Shown in pieces: positions 43,443-50,267 of a DNA stretch of 64,000 nucleotides; position 1 is the first letter of the stretch; every line of letters starts with the position of its first letter. The DNA comes from Halapricum desulfuricans. Its GTDB lineage: Archaea > Halobacteriota > Halobacteria > Halobacteriales > Haloarculaceae. The position numbers were made by a program, and so were the translations under genes. Under the pieces are notes generated by a model, which did not search any database, was not told the origin of the DNA, and saw only the letters and a list, made by a program, of their open reading frames with translations. The stretch lies in assembly GCF_017094505.1 (NCBI RefSeq), contig NZ_CP064787.1:2232001-2296000 (forward strand), given 5' to 3'.

Positions 43443-44786
43443 TCACTCCGCCCGCGGGAAGTTGTCGATCGTCTCGCTCTCGAAGCCGTCCCGGTCGAAC
43501 TCGTAGTCGGCGTCGAGAAACTCCACGAGCTGGTCCGTGTCTTTCATCGCGTTCTGCAGACACGTCGAGGCCCCCGGCGAGGGCGTGATGTTGAAGATGA
43601 TCCCGTGGCCGTTGATCTTGGCCTCGCCCATGTCAAGCGACTTCGCGCTGGTGTCGACGATCTGTGGGCGGATACCGCCGTAGCCTTTCGCGCGCTCGAT
43701 GTCGTCGGCCTCGACGGTCGGGACGACCTTCTGGACGTGCGGCAGGAACGCCTCCTTGCCGACCTTCGGAACGTCGTAGAAGAGGTTCTTGAGCACGAAC
43801 GGGAACAGCACCCGGTCGGCGAGGATGTTCGCGTAGCTCAGAAACGCCGCCGGGCTGAACCCGAACACGTCGAGGAAGTCTGGGACCGTCGAGAGCCGGC
43901 CCCGCTCCAGCGCGGGGACGAACTTCGCCGTCGGACCGAACCGGGTGATCCCCTGATCGTGGACATCGGCGTCGCCGTGGACCGCGGCGAACGGCAGACG
44001 CTTCATCTGGAGGGTGTACACCTTGCCGTTCAGCAGGCCCTCCTCGGCGAGGAAGAAGCTCCCGGCGACCGGGAGCAGGGCCATGTCTTCCCCGTAGCCC
44101 ATCTCTTTGGCGATCTGCAGGCTGTGCGATCCGGCCGCGACGACCGTGGCCTCGGAACTGTAGGTCCCGTCGTCGGTCTCGACGGTGAACCCGTCCATCG
44201 TCGGGTCGATGTCGGTCACTTTCGTCCCGGTGTAGACGTCGACGCCGTCTTCCTCTTGGGCCTGTTCGACGAACGACTTCGATATCGCGCCGTAATCGAC
44301 AGTGTAGCCGTCGGGCGTGTGCAAGGCGAGCAGGTCGGTCCCCGGCTCGCGCCCCTCGACGACCTTCGGCTCGAGTTCGGCGATGCGCTCGCGGCCGATC
44401 GCCTCGAGCTTCGGGTACAGGTCGCCGAACCCCTCTTGCTCGTATCGGTACTGGAGCTTTTCGACCTCGTCGTCGCCGACCGCGAGCACCATCTTCGAGC
44501 GCTTGCTATGCATCTCTCCGTCGGGGTCGTGGTTCTCGAGATAACCCGCGACCATCTCGGCCCCGCGCTTGACCGATTCGGCCTTCTCCAAGGTGTAGTT
44601 CGTCTCGATGTCCCCGAAGTGCAGCGTCTGGGAGTTGTTCGTGACGTGGGAGTTGATCGCCGCGATCTCGTCCTCTTTCTCTATGAGCGCGACGCGCTCG
44701 ACGTCCGTGAACTTCGCGATCGTATACAGCAGCGACGCGCCGCTGATGCCCCCGCCGACGACGATGATATCGTATTTCTGGTCCAT
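43443..44786 (-). CDS. Malate:quinone-oxidoreductase-like FAD enzyme
   Basis: 447 residues from the ATG at 44786. FAD motif DIIVVGGGISGASLLYTIAK; NNSQTLHFGDIETNYTLEKA and the C-terminal TPSPGASTCLQNA are MQO-like. An FAD-dependent malate or 2-hydroxyacid dehydrogenase feeding quinone is likely. L-2-hydroxyglutarate oxidase is less likely. Confidence 0.8.
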   Translation of the reverse strand: MDQKYDIIVVGGGISGASLLYTIAKFTDVERVALIEKEDEIAAINSHVTNNSQTLHFGDIETNYTLEKAESVKRGAEMVAGYLENHDPDGEMHSKRSKMVLAVGDDEVEKLQYRYEQEGFGDLYPKLEAIGRERIAELEPKVVEGREPGTDLLALHTPDGYTVDYGAISKSFVEQAQEEDGVDVYTGTKVTDIDPTMDGFTVETDDGTYSSEATVVAAGSHSLQIAKEMGYGEDMALLPVAGSFFLAEEGLLNGKVYTLQMKRLPFAAVHGDADVHDQGITRFGPTAKFVPALERGRLSTVPDFLDVFGFSPAAFLSYANILADRVLFPFVLKNLFYDVPKVGKEAFLPHVQKVVPTVEADDIERAKGYGGIRPQIVDTSAKSLDMGEAKINGHGIIFNITPSPGASTCLQNAMKDTDQLVEFLDADYEFDRDGFESETIDNFPRAE

Positions 44787-44937
44787 GGTATCATCCGAGT
44801 TGACTCGGTACGCGTTCTTCGTTACCACAGGCGGGCCGAGCACACTAAATCGCTACTATCTTTCGGGTACGATATGATTACTACGGATAATCCACCTGTA
44901 CTCGACGGTCGTCGAACTGCTCTCGCAGGTCGGCCTG

Positions 44938-45017
44938 ATACTGGTGGCGATACCGTTTCGAGTTGATCCGGCACGACTGGGTGTCGAATATCGTTCCGAA
45001 CGTATAGCCGCCAGTAT
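44938..45017. repeat. MITE-like palindromic element, family 2, copy E
   Basis: 80 bp with ends ATACTGGTGGCGATAC / GTATAGCCGCCAGTAT (14 of 16 pair). The inverted copy aligns with copy F at 46932 (shared interior GTGCCGGATCA). It lies 171 bases before hmgA, in the 401-base gap 44787-45187; the rest of the gap holds no gene. Confidence 0.75.
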
Positions 45018-45157
45018 GAGGCGGATTCCCGTGTCGATGTGACGATTCGAGTCTGATACCGGATCGTCGACCCGGAACAGACGGACAACGGGCAGATGAC
45101 GGGTCCGCCCAAGAGTTCGGTCCACCGGCACACAGACGACCATCGCCGAAAGCAACG

Positions 45158-45165
45158 TTTAGGGT
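45158..45165 (+). promoter_or_regulatory. Possible TATA-like element of hmgA
   Basis: TTTAGGGT lies about 27 bases before the hmgA ATG at 45188, the distance expected for a leaderless transcript. Confidence 0.35.
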
Positions 45166-45187
45166 CGCGGGACCGTCATCTGTTGGC

Positions 45188-46399
45188 ATGCCAAGCGCAG
45201 CAGACCTCGCCGAGCGCGTCAGGGAGGGAGACCTCCGGCTGTACGAACTCGAAGACCACGCCGACGCGGACACCGCCGCCGCGGCCCGCCGACAACTGCT
45301 GGCCGAGGAAGTCGGAGCCGACCTGGAGACGGTCGGCGACTACTCGTTCCCGGCAGAGCGCGCCGACCCGAACATCGAGAACATGGTCGGCGCGGCCCAG
45401 ATCCCGATGGGCGTGGCGGGCCCGCTCCCGATCGAGGGGTCGGCCGCCGACGACGACTTCTACGTCCCGCTCGCGACGACGGAAGGCGCACTCGTCGCCA
45501 GCGTCAACCGCGGGATGGGGGCCATCCGCGAGGCCGGCGGCGCGAAGGCCGAAGTGCTGAAATACGGGATCACTCGCGCCCCCGTCTTCTCGGTGTCGGA
45601 CGTCACCGAAGCCGCCGAGGTCGTCGAGTGGGTCGAAGACAACGAGGACCTGATCGCCGAGGTCGCCGAGGAGACCGACCCGCACATCGCGTTCAACGAG
45701 GTGACGCCGTACGTCGTCGGCGACAACGTCTTCCTCCGGTTCGACTTCGACACTGGCGACGCCATGGGTATGAACATGGTGACCATCGCCAGTCGGGCTG
45801 TCGCCGAGACGGTCGAGGCGGAGACGCCGGCCTCGCTGGTCGCGGTCTCGGGCAACCTCTGTACTGACAAGAAGCCCGCGGCGATCAACGCCGTCGAGGG
45901 GCGGGGCTACACCGTCGCGGCCGACGTGTTCCTGCCCAGTGGGGTCGTCGAGGACCGCTTCGGGACGACCGCCGAGGCCATCGCCGAGGTCAACACCCGC
46001 AAGAACCTCGTGGGCAGCGCCAAGGCCGCCAGTCTCGGGTTCAACGCCCACGTTGCTAATATCGTCGGAGCGGCCTTCCTCGCGCTCGGACAGGACGAGG
46101 CCCACGTCGTCGACGGGTCGAACGCGATCACGAGCGTCGAGGCCCGCGAAGACGGCCTGTACGCCTCCGTGACCTTCTCCTCGCTGCCGGTCGGGACCGT
46201 CGGCGGTGGGACCGGCCTGCCGACCCAGTCGGAAGCGCTTGAGGTGCTCGGGCTCGCCGGCGGTGGCGACCCTATCGGGACGAACGGCGACGCGCTCGCG
46301 GAGGTCATCGCCGCGGCCGGACTCGCCGGCGAACTCTCGCTTCTGGGCGCGCTCGCGGGCCGACACCTCGCCAGTGCCCACGAGGAACACGGTCGGTGA
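45188..46399 (+). CDS. hmgA: HMG-CoA reductase
   Basis: 403 residues, class I. Makes mevalonate for isoprenoid ether lipids using two NADPH. Signatures: ENMVGAAQIPMGVAGPL, DAMGMNMV and GTVGGGTGLPTQ; the catalytic histidine is in the C-terminal tail (GRHLASAHEE). Mutation or overexpression of this gene gives mevinolin resistance in haloarchaea. Confidence 0.96.
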   Translation: MPSAADLAERVREGDLRLYELEDHADADTAAAARRQLLAEEVGADLETVGDYSFPAERADPNIENMVGAAQIPMGVAGPLPIEGSAADDDFYVPLATTEGALVASVNRGMGAIREAGGAKAEVLKYGITRAPVFSVSDVTEAAEVVEWVEDNEDLIAEVAEETDPHIAFNEVTPYVVGDNVFLRFDFDTGDAMGMNMVTIASRAVAETVEAETPASLVAVSGNLCTDKKPAAINAVEGRGYTVAADVFLPSGVVEDRFGTTAEAIAEVNTRKNLVGSAKAASLGFNAHVANIVGAAFLALGQDEAHVVDGSNAITSVEAREDGLYASVTFSSLPVGTVGGGTGLPTQSEALEVLGLAGGGDPIGTNGDALAEVIAAAGLAGELSLLGALAGRHLASAHEEHGR

Positions 46400-46444
46400 A
46401 CCGCTCCGTCAGGAGACGACCCCTCGCCGACTGAGGTCCCGACC

Positions 46445-46573
46445 ATGACCCACGACACGCCCGGCGATACCGGCGACGACTTGCGGTGGTGTGAGCGGTG
46501 CCAGCTCGCGGTCGAGCCGGTCGAGGGTGACTCGGGCCCTGAGTGTCCCGCTTGCGGAGCCAAACTCGACTGA
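46445..46573 (+). CDS. 42-residue CPxCG zinc-finger micro-protein
   Basis: Starts MTHDTPGDTGDDLRWCERCQ with a second pair, CPACGAKL. Four cysteines in the C-x2-C...C-x2-C pattern form one treble-clef-like zinc finger. Such micro-proteins are numerous in Haloferax and related genera. Sits 45 bases after hmgA, same strand. Confidence 0.65.
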   Translation: MTHDTPGDTGDDLRWCERCQLAVEPVEGDSGPECPACGAKLD

Positions 46574-46579
46574 CATCAC

Positions 46580-46642
46580 ATCGTGTCCGTTATCCCGATG
46601 CCGGGTGCAACCGCCCGGAACAGACGTATAGCGACCGCTGTG
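46580..46642. repeat. MITE-like element, family 1, copy D (degenerate)
   Basis: Interior CCGATG...CCGCCCGGAACAGACGT aligns with copy B (GGAACAGACGT identical), but the terminal repeats are worn. Confidence 0.45.
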
Positions 46643-46828
46643 GGCCACTCTCAAGGGCTTGTGGCCGTATACGAAATTGTGGCGGGAACGCTCGTATACG
46701 GCGCGCTCGCGGTCGCGTTGTTCGCCGAGACGGCCGAAATACTCGCGCTGGCGGTGAGCGTCGCCCGGCCGGAACGGCGGGTCTGGCGGCCGGGCGCTCT
46801 AGACGGTCACTGGCTGTTTTACAGAAAG

Positions 46829-46850
46829 TCCACGACTTCAGTCGTGTGGA
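46829..46850 (+). repeat. Terminal-hairpin remnant of an IS200/IS605-type element
   Basis: TCCACGAC-TTCA-GTCGTGTGGA forms a hairpin typical of IS200/IS605-family ends in haloarchaea. No transposase is linked to it, so it is a relic. The 645-base region 46574-47218 holds this, two MITE copies and the IS left end; an open frame from 46583 across it is not convincing. Confidence 0.4.
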
Positions 46851-46931
46851 GGACGTCAATGATCGTTCGTTCCTGCCAGATCAAAACGGTCCCGACGTTC
46901 GCCCGCCTTGCACCATGCTCTCGCCGAGCTT

Positions 46932-47011
46932 ATACTGGTGGCTATACGTTCGTAAAGGTATCTGGTACGACGGCGTGCCGGATCAGTTCGAAATGGTATA
47001 GCCACCAGTAT
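46932..47011. repeat. MITE-like palindromic element, family 2, copy F
   Basis: 80 bp with perfect 16-bp ends ATACTGGTGGCTATAC / GTATAGCCACCAGTAT. Inverse orientation to copy E. Confidence 0.85.
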
Positions 47012-47032
47012 TAGCTGAATGCAGGCGCTAAG

Positions 47033-47077
47033 CCCCCGTCCTCAAGGAGCGACCAACGGGAGCGAGTAGGGCGGGGA
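47033..47077 (+). ncRNA. omegaRNA-scaffold-like hairpin, left copy
   Basis: CCCCGTCC pairs with GGGCGGGG (one G-U) around a loop TCAAGGAGCGACCAACGGGA. 34 of 43 positions match the right-end hairpin. It lies upstream of tnpB, where no guide scaffold is expected, and may be the right end of a lost neighbouring element. Confidence 0.5.
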
Positions 47078-47087
47078 TACAGCGTCC

Positions 47088-47136
47088 CCAGAAATCTTCG
47101 ATTTCTGGTGTGCGAACGAATCGCGGCGCGATTCGT
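47088..47136 (+). repeat. Two short palindromes near the IS left end
   Basis: CCAGAAAT/ATTTCTGG (47088-47108) and ACGAATCGC-GGC-GCGATTCGT (47116-47136). The second shares its AATCGC-N3-GCGATT core with the two palindromes inside tnpB at 48507 and 48536. Confidence 0.6.
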
Positions 47137-47218
47137 CCACGCCGTCTTCGTCTTTTTGCACCTTCCTGTTGCTGGCCCACAGGCCCACCGTTCCGATACA
47201 CTTACACACATAACGCGC

Positions 47219-47350
47219 ATGGTACACACCGTAGAACGGAAGAACATCACAATCCGTGAAGATCAAGCCGAGTGGATCGAGGAGAACCACTTGAACCTCT
47301 CCTCATTCGTTTAAGAGAAACTGGATGAACTTATTGAACAACGTGAGTGA
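47219..47350 (+). pseudogene. Small helical (ribbon-helix-helix-like) gene of the IS, with premature stop
   Basis: MVHTVERKNITIREDQAEWI then NLNLSSFV, a TAA at 47312, and in frame EKLDELIEQRE to a TGA at 47348-47350. One base (CAA to TAA) explains the break. Full-length relatives accompany tnpB in many haloarchaeal IS1341 elements. A 31-residue product may still be made. Confidence 0.6.
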
Positions 47351-47356
47351 TCACTG

Positions 47357-48676
47357 ATGCACTACGCCTACAGATTCCGGCTCAAGCCAACCGCCAAACA
47401 GCGTGAGCTGTTGGATTACCATAGAGATACCTGTAGGCAACTCTACAACCACGCTCTCAGGGAGTTTAATAAGATTCCAGAGTCCGATGGAACGCTCAAT
47501 CAACGGGTGCGACAAGTCCGCGATCAACTCACCGACCTCAAAGACTGGTGGGACGAGTTGAACGACCTGTACTCAACGGTTGCACAGGCCGCAGTCATGC
47601 GGATCGAGGACAGTATCAAAGCCCTCTCTGAACTGAAAGAGAAGGGCTACAACGTCGGCAGTCTCAACTGGAAGGCACCCAGAGACTTCCGCAGTTTCAC
47701 CTACGTCCAGTCCGGCTTCGAGTTCGACAAGCAGAACGGCCAGACTGTGCTCTCACTCTCGAAACTCGCGGATATCCCCATTGAGTGCCACCGAGACATC
47801 CCAGATGGTGAAACTATCAAAGAAGTCACGCTCAAGAAAGAACCGACTGGTGAGTGGTACGCCTCTTTCGCCGTCGACGACAAGGAGGAACCGTCCAAAC
47901 CGTCGCTGGCGGAGATTGACGCCGATGAGATGGTCGGCATTGACGTGGGCATTCTGAAGTATGCCCACGATACAGACGGCACAGCAGTTGGTTCACTCGA
48001 CCTCGCGGACGAACGCGACAGGCTTGAACGAGAGCAACGGAAGCTCTCGCGCAAAGAGCATGGGTCGAACAACTGGGAGAAGCAACGTCGGCGTGTTGCA
48101 GAACGCCACCAGCAAATCAAGCGCAAGCGGCGTGACTTCCTCCACAAACTCTCGAACTACTACGCTCGGGAGTACAACCTGGTGGCGGTCGAAGACCTCG
48201 ACGTGAAAGGGATGCTGGAATCGCCGGGCAACAGCCGCAACACCGCGTCTGCGGCGTGGGACACCTTCACCGATCTACTCGAATACAAGTGTAAGCGCGA
48301 AGGCACGCACTTCGTGGCGGTTGACCCAGAAGACACGACCAAGGAATGTGCGTCATGTGGCGTCAAAACAGACAAGCCGCTGTGGGTGCGTGAGCACTCC
48401 TGTCCGGCCTGTCGGTTCGAGGCGGACAGAGACGCAAACGCGGCGTGGAACGTTCTTTCTCGCGGACTCACCGACATAGGAGTGGGTCACTCCGAATTAA
48501 CGTCCTCAGAATCGCCGTGCGATTCTGATGGGCTGCGAAAATCGCTGAGCGATTTTCGAACGCCTGTGGAGACTGCGCTCCCTACGGGAACTGCGGTCGT
48601 TCCTGCAAAGCGCGTCTTGGAAGCAGGAAGCCCCTGCCTCAAGGAGTCGCCAACGGCGGCGAGTAGGCAGGGGTAG
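47357..48676 (+). CDS. tnpB: TnpB RNA-guided nuclease (IS1341-type)
   Basis: 439 residues. Intact RuvC triad: D196 (GIDVG), E279 (AVED), D357/D359 (EADRDANAAWN); zinc finger C331-x2-C334 and C349-x2-C352. TnpB cuts DNA guided by the omegaRNA from its own 3' end and keeps the element at its site. The C-terminal tail is encoded by the structured right end. Confidence 0.95.
   Translation: MHYAYRFRLKPTAKQRELLDYHRDTCRQLYNHALREFNKIPESDGTLNQRVRQVRDQLTDLKDWWDELNDLYSTVAQAAVMRIEDSIKALSELKEKGYNVGSLNWKAPRDFRSFTYVQSGFEFDKQNGQTVLSLSKLADIPIECHRDIPDGETIKEVTLKKEPTGEWYASFAVDDKEEPSKPSLAEIDADEMVGIDVGILKYAHDTDGTAVGSLDLADERDRLEREQRKLSRKEHGSNNWEKQRRRVAERHQQIKRKRRDFLHKLSNYYAREYNLVAVEDLDVKGMLESPGNSRNTASAAWDTFTDLLEYKCKREGTHFVAVDPEDTTKECASCGVKTDKPLWVREHSCPACRFEADRDANAAWNVLSRGLTDIGVGHSELTSSESPCDSDGLRKSLSDFRTPVETALPTGTAVVPAKRVLEAGSPCLKESPTAASRQG
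48507..48558 (+). repeat. Two short palindromes within the tnpB 3' region
   Basis: CAGAATCGC-CGT-GCGATTCTG (48507-48527) and CGAAAATCGC-TGA-GCGATTTTCG (48536-48558). Both have 3-base loops and the shared AATCGC/GCGATT core also found at 47116. Confidence 0.7.
48631..48673 (+). ncRNA. omegaRNA 3' scaffold hairpin, right end
   Basis: CCCCTGCC pairs perfectly with GGCAGGGG. Stem bases differ from the left copy in a compensating way. In TnpB systems the guide is read from the flanking DNA, which here begins CGCGTGCGTGAACAGCAG within the flagella-cluster gene. Confidence 0.6.
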
Positions 48677-48677
48677 T

Positions 48678-48923
48678 TCACGCGTGCGTGAACAGCAGTA
48701 ACTGCTCGTCTGTGCGGACGAGACAGAACGGTCCGGGGGGAGACTGGAAAGTGTGTCGGGCCTTCTCGGAGACGAACAGTTTCTCGAAGGGCGACCCACA
48801 GACCGGGCAGTCGTAGCCGGCCCGGTTTTCCAGATGCATCGTCTCTCGAGTCTCCTTGCGGAGTTTGAACCCCTCCCGGTACTCGTGGACGTCGAACCCG
48901 TCCGCCACGTCCAGTTCCGACAT
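48678..48923 (-). CDS. DUF7385 family / flagella cluster protein
   Basis: 81 residues. MSELDVADGFDVHEYREGFK and a zinc-pair-like DCPVCGSPFEKLF fit haloarchaeal flagella (archaella) cluster proteins, as I recall them. Its stop codon (TGA, 48678-48680 on the minus strand) is formed by the last bases of the insertion sequence, so its natural C-terminus may have been changed. Confidence 0.75.
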   Translation of the reverse strand: MSELDVADGFDVHEYREGFKLRKETRETMHLENRAGYDCPVCGSPFEKLFVSEKARHTFQSPPGPFCLVRTDEQLLLFTHA

Positions 48924-49062
48924 GTCCGGCGGTACGCGGTGGGGGTGGTTATAGGCTGTGCAGGCTCGTCGTCGACAGTTGCTACTGGATCCGTTTCCGG
49001 ACGACAGGCACCCGACGCACTCCGGGGGCAGTATTAAGTAGCGACTGGCGGTAAGAACAGGT

Positions 49063-49248
49063 ATGAGTCACGCGTCGAGTTCGGACATGGACGTCGGCCT
49101 CGCGATGCTGTTCGGGGCACTCGCGATCGCCGGGACCGCAGTGATGTATCTGGCCGTCGATACTCAGGTGCTGGCGGCGACCGGATTCGCGGTCGCAGTC
49201 ACCGCTGGCGCGCTCGCGGTCGGCGCGCTCCACGTCTACGGCGCGTAG
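49063..49248 (+). CDS. DUF7525-like small membrane protein
   Basis: 61 residues with two helices (LAMLFGALAIAGTAVMYLAV and AATGFAVAVTAGALAVGALH). A TATA-like TATTAAG lies about 30 bases before the ATG. Haloarchaea-specific; role unknown. Confidence 0.7.
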   Translation: MSHASSSDMDVGLAMLFGALAIAGTAVMYLAVDTQVLAATGFAVAVTAGALAVGALHVYGA

Positions 49249-49284
49249 CAAACGGTTTTTATCCTGCAAGACGTATCTGCGTGC

Positions 49285-49509
49285 ATGGGCGAGTTCAGCG
49301 AGGAAGAACAGCGGATTCTGGAGTACGTCCGCGAACGCGCCGCGGGAGGCGAGGCCTACCTCCGGGCGAAACAGATCGCTGAAGGGATCGGGCTCTCGGC
49401 GAAGCAGGTCGGCGTCCGCCTGCCGAAACTCGCCGAGAAGGCCGACGAGGTCGACATCGAGAAATGGGGACGCGCCCGCTCGACGACCTGGCGGGTCACT
49501 CGCGGATAG
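49285..49509 (+). CDS. DUF7123-like winged-helix protein
   Basis: 74 residues: FSEEEQRILEYVRERAAGG, then KQIAEGIGLSAKQVGVRLPK and a wing RARSTTWRV. A single small helix-turn-helix, probably DNA-binding. Promoter GGTTTTTATC at about 49254-49263 gives a leaderless start. Confidence 0.75.
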   Translation: MGEFSEEEQRILEYVRERAAGGEAYLRAKQIAEGIGLSAKQVGVRLPKLAEKADEVDIEKWGRARSTTWRVTRG

Positions 49510-49577
49510 TCGGCCCGTCGCCGCTCAACGTCCCCGAGGAAGCGTCCTTTTTTGCTTCCACGGCTCGTACGGCGAGT

Positions 49578-50012
49578 ATGACGATTCGGGTCGAGCGGGA
49601 AGTGGCCGTGCCGGTGCCGCCCGAGCGAGTCTGGGAGTACATCGTCGAGCCCGAAAACCGGGCCCGACCCATCAGCGTAGTCACGGATTTCGAACTCGAC
49701 GACGAGACGGGTCGAAAAGCGACCTGGCACATCAGGCTCCCGATCCCGCTGATCGACCGGACGATCGCCGTCGAGACGGAGGACGTCACGCGCGACCCCC
49801 CGAAATACGTCAAGTTCACCGGCCGGTCGAAAGTGATGCGCGTCGTCGGCGAGCACGAACTGGAGCCGACCGAAACGGGAACGCGCCTGACCAACCGCTT
49901 CACCGTCGAGGGGCGCGTCCCGGGCGTCGAGCGCTTCTTCAAGCGCAACCTCGAAGCGGAGTTCGACAACATCGAAGACGCCCTGTTCGAGGACCTCGGA
50001 CTCCGGCACTAG
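49578..50012 (+). CDS. SRPBCC-family ligand-binding protein
   Basis: 144 residues from the ATG at 49578. VEREVAVPVPPERVWEYI at the start and the long C-terminal helix (RFFKRNLEAEFDNIEDAL) form a START/Bet v1-like hydrophobic pocket. Ligand unknown. Confidence 0.85.
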   Translation: MTIRVEREVAVPVPPERVWEYIVEPENRARPISVVTDFELDDETGRKATWHIRLPIPLIDRTIAVETEDVTRDPPKYVKFTGRSKVMRVVGEHELEPTETGTRLTNRFTVEGRVPGVERFFKRNLEAEFDNIEDALFEDLGLRH

Positions 50013-50091
50013 ATCGTCTCGATTCGGCACCGTCCCGGACCCATCGATTCGGACGCCGACACGCCGGTCGAGACACGGAACTTTATAACTC

Positions 50092-50098
50092 TCCAATC
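50092..50098 (+). promoter_or_regulatory. TATA box of a candidate small RNA
   Basis: TTTATAA lies 19 bases before a long hairpin (50111-50146) that has no gene assigned. The 255-base gap 50013-50267 otherwise looks empty. Confidence 0.4.
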
Positions 50099-50110
50099 CG
50101 TACCGAGCCG

Positions 50111-50146
50111 GTGCCGGTGCGACGCTTTTCTCGTCGATACCGGCAC
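50111..50146 (+). ncRNA. Candidate small RNA hairpin
   Basis: GTGCCGGT pairs perfectly with ACCGGCAC, with an inner CGACG/CGTCG stem and a T-rich loop CTTTTCT. Preceded by a clear TATA box. Could instead be part of a decayed coding frame. Confidence 0.35.
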
Positions 50147-50267
50147 TGACGGCGACCCGCCTCGCTGCTCGGCCACACCGCTCGCCCCGGCCGTCCGGAC
50201 GGCCATCTCCCACCTCGTCCGCCCTCTCGTCTTCGGTGCGTTTGCTGCACGCTCGTCGGCCGCAGTC

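Larger units (their letters stand above)
47033..48680 (+). mobile_element. IS1341-type (TnpB-only IS200/IS605-family) insertion sequence
   Basis: Carries tnpB and a small upstream gene, no tnpA. Near-identical scaffold hairpins sit at the left (47033-47077) and right (48631-48673) ends. The right boundary is at TTCA (48677-48680), which supplies the stop of the neighbouring minus-strand gene. The left boundary is less sure, between 47012 and 47033. Confidence 0.85.

Noticed and set aside
46583-47014. 143-residue open frame with a hydrophobic stretch
   Set aside because: It passes through two repeat elements and an IS relic; only a short part has coding-like composition.
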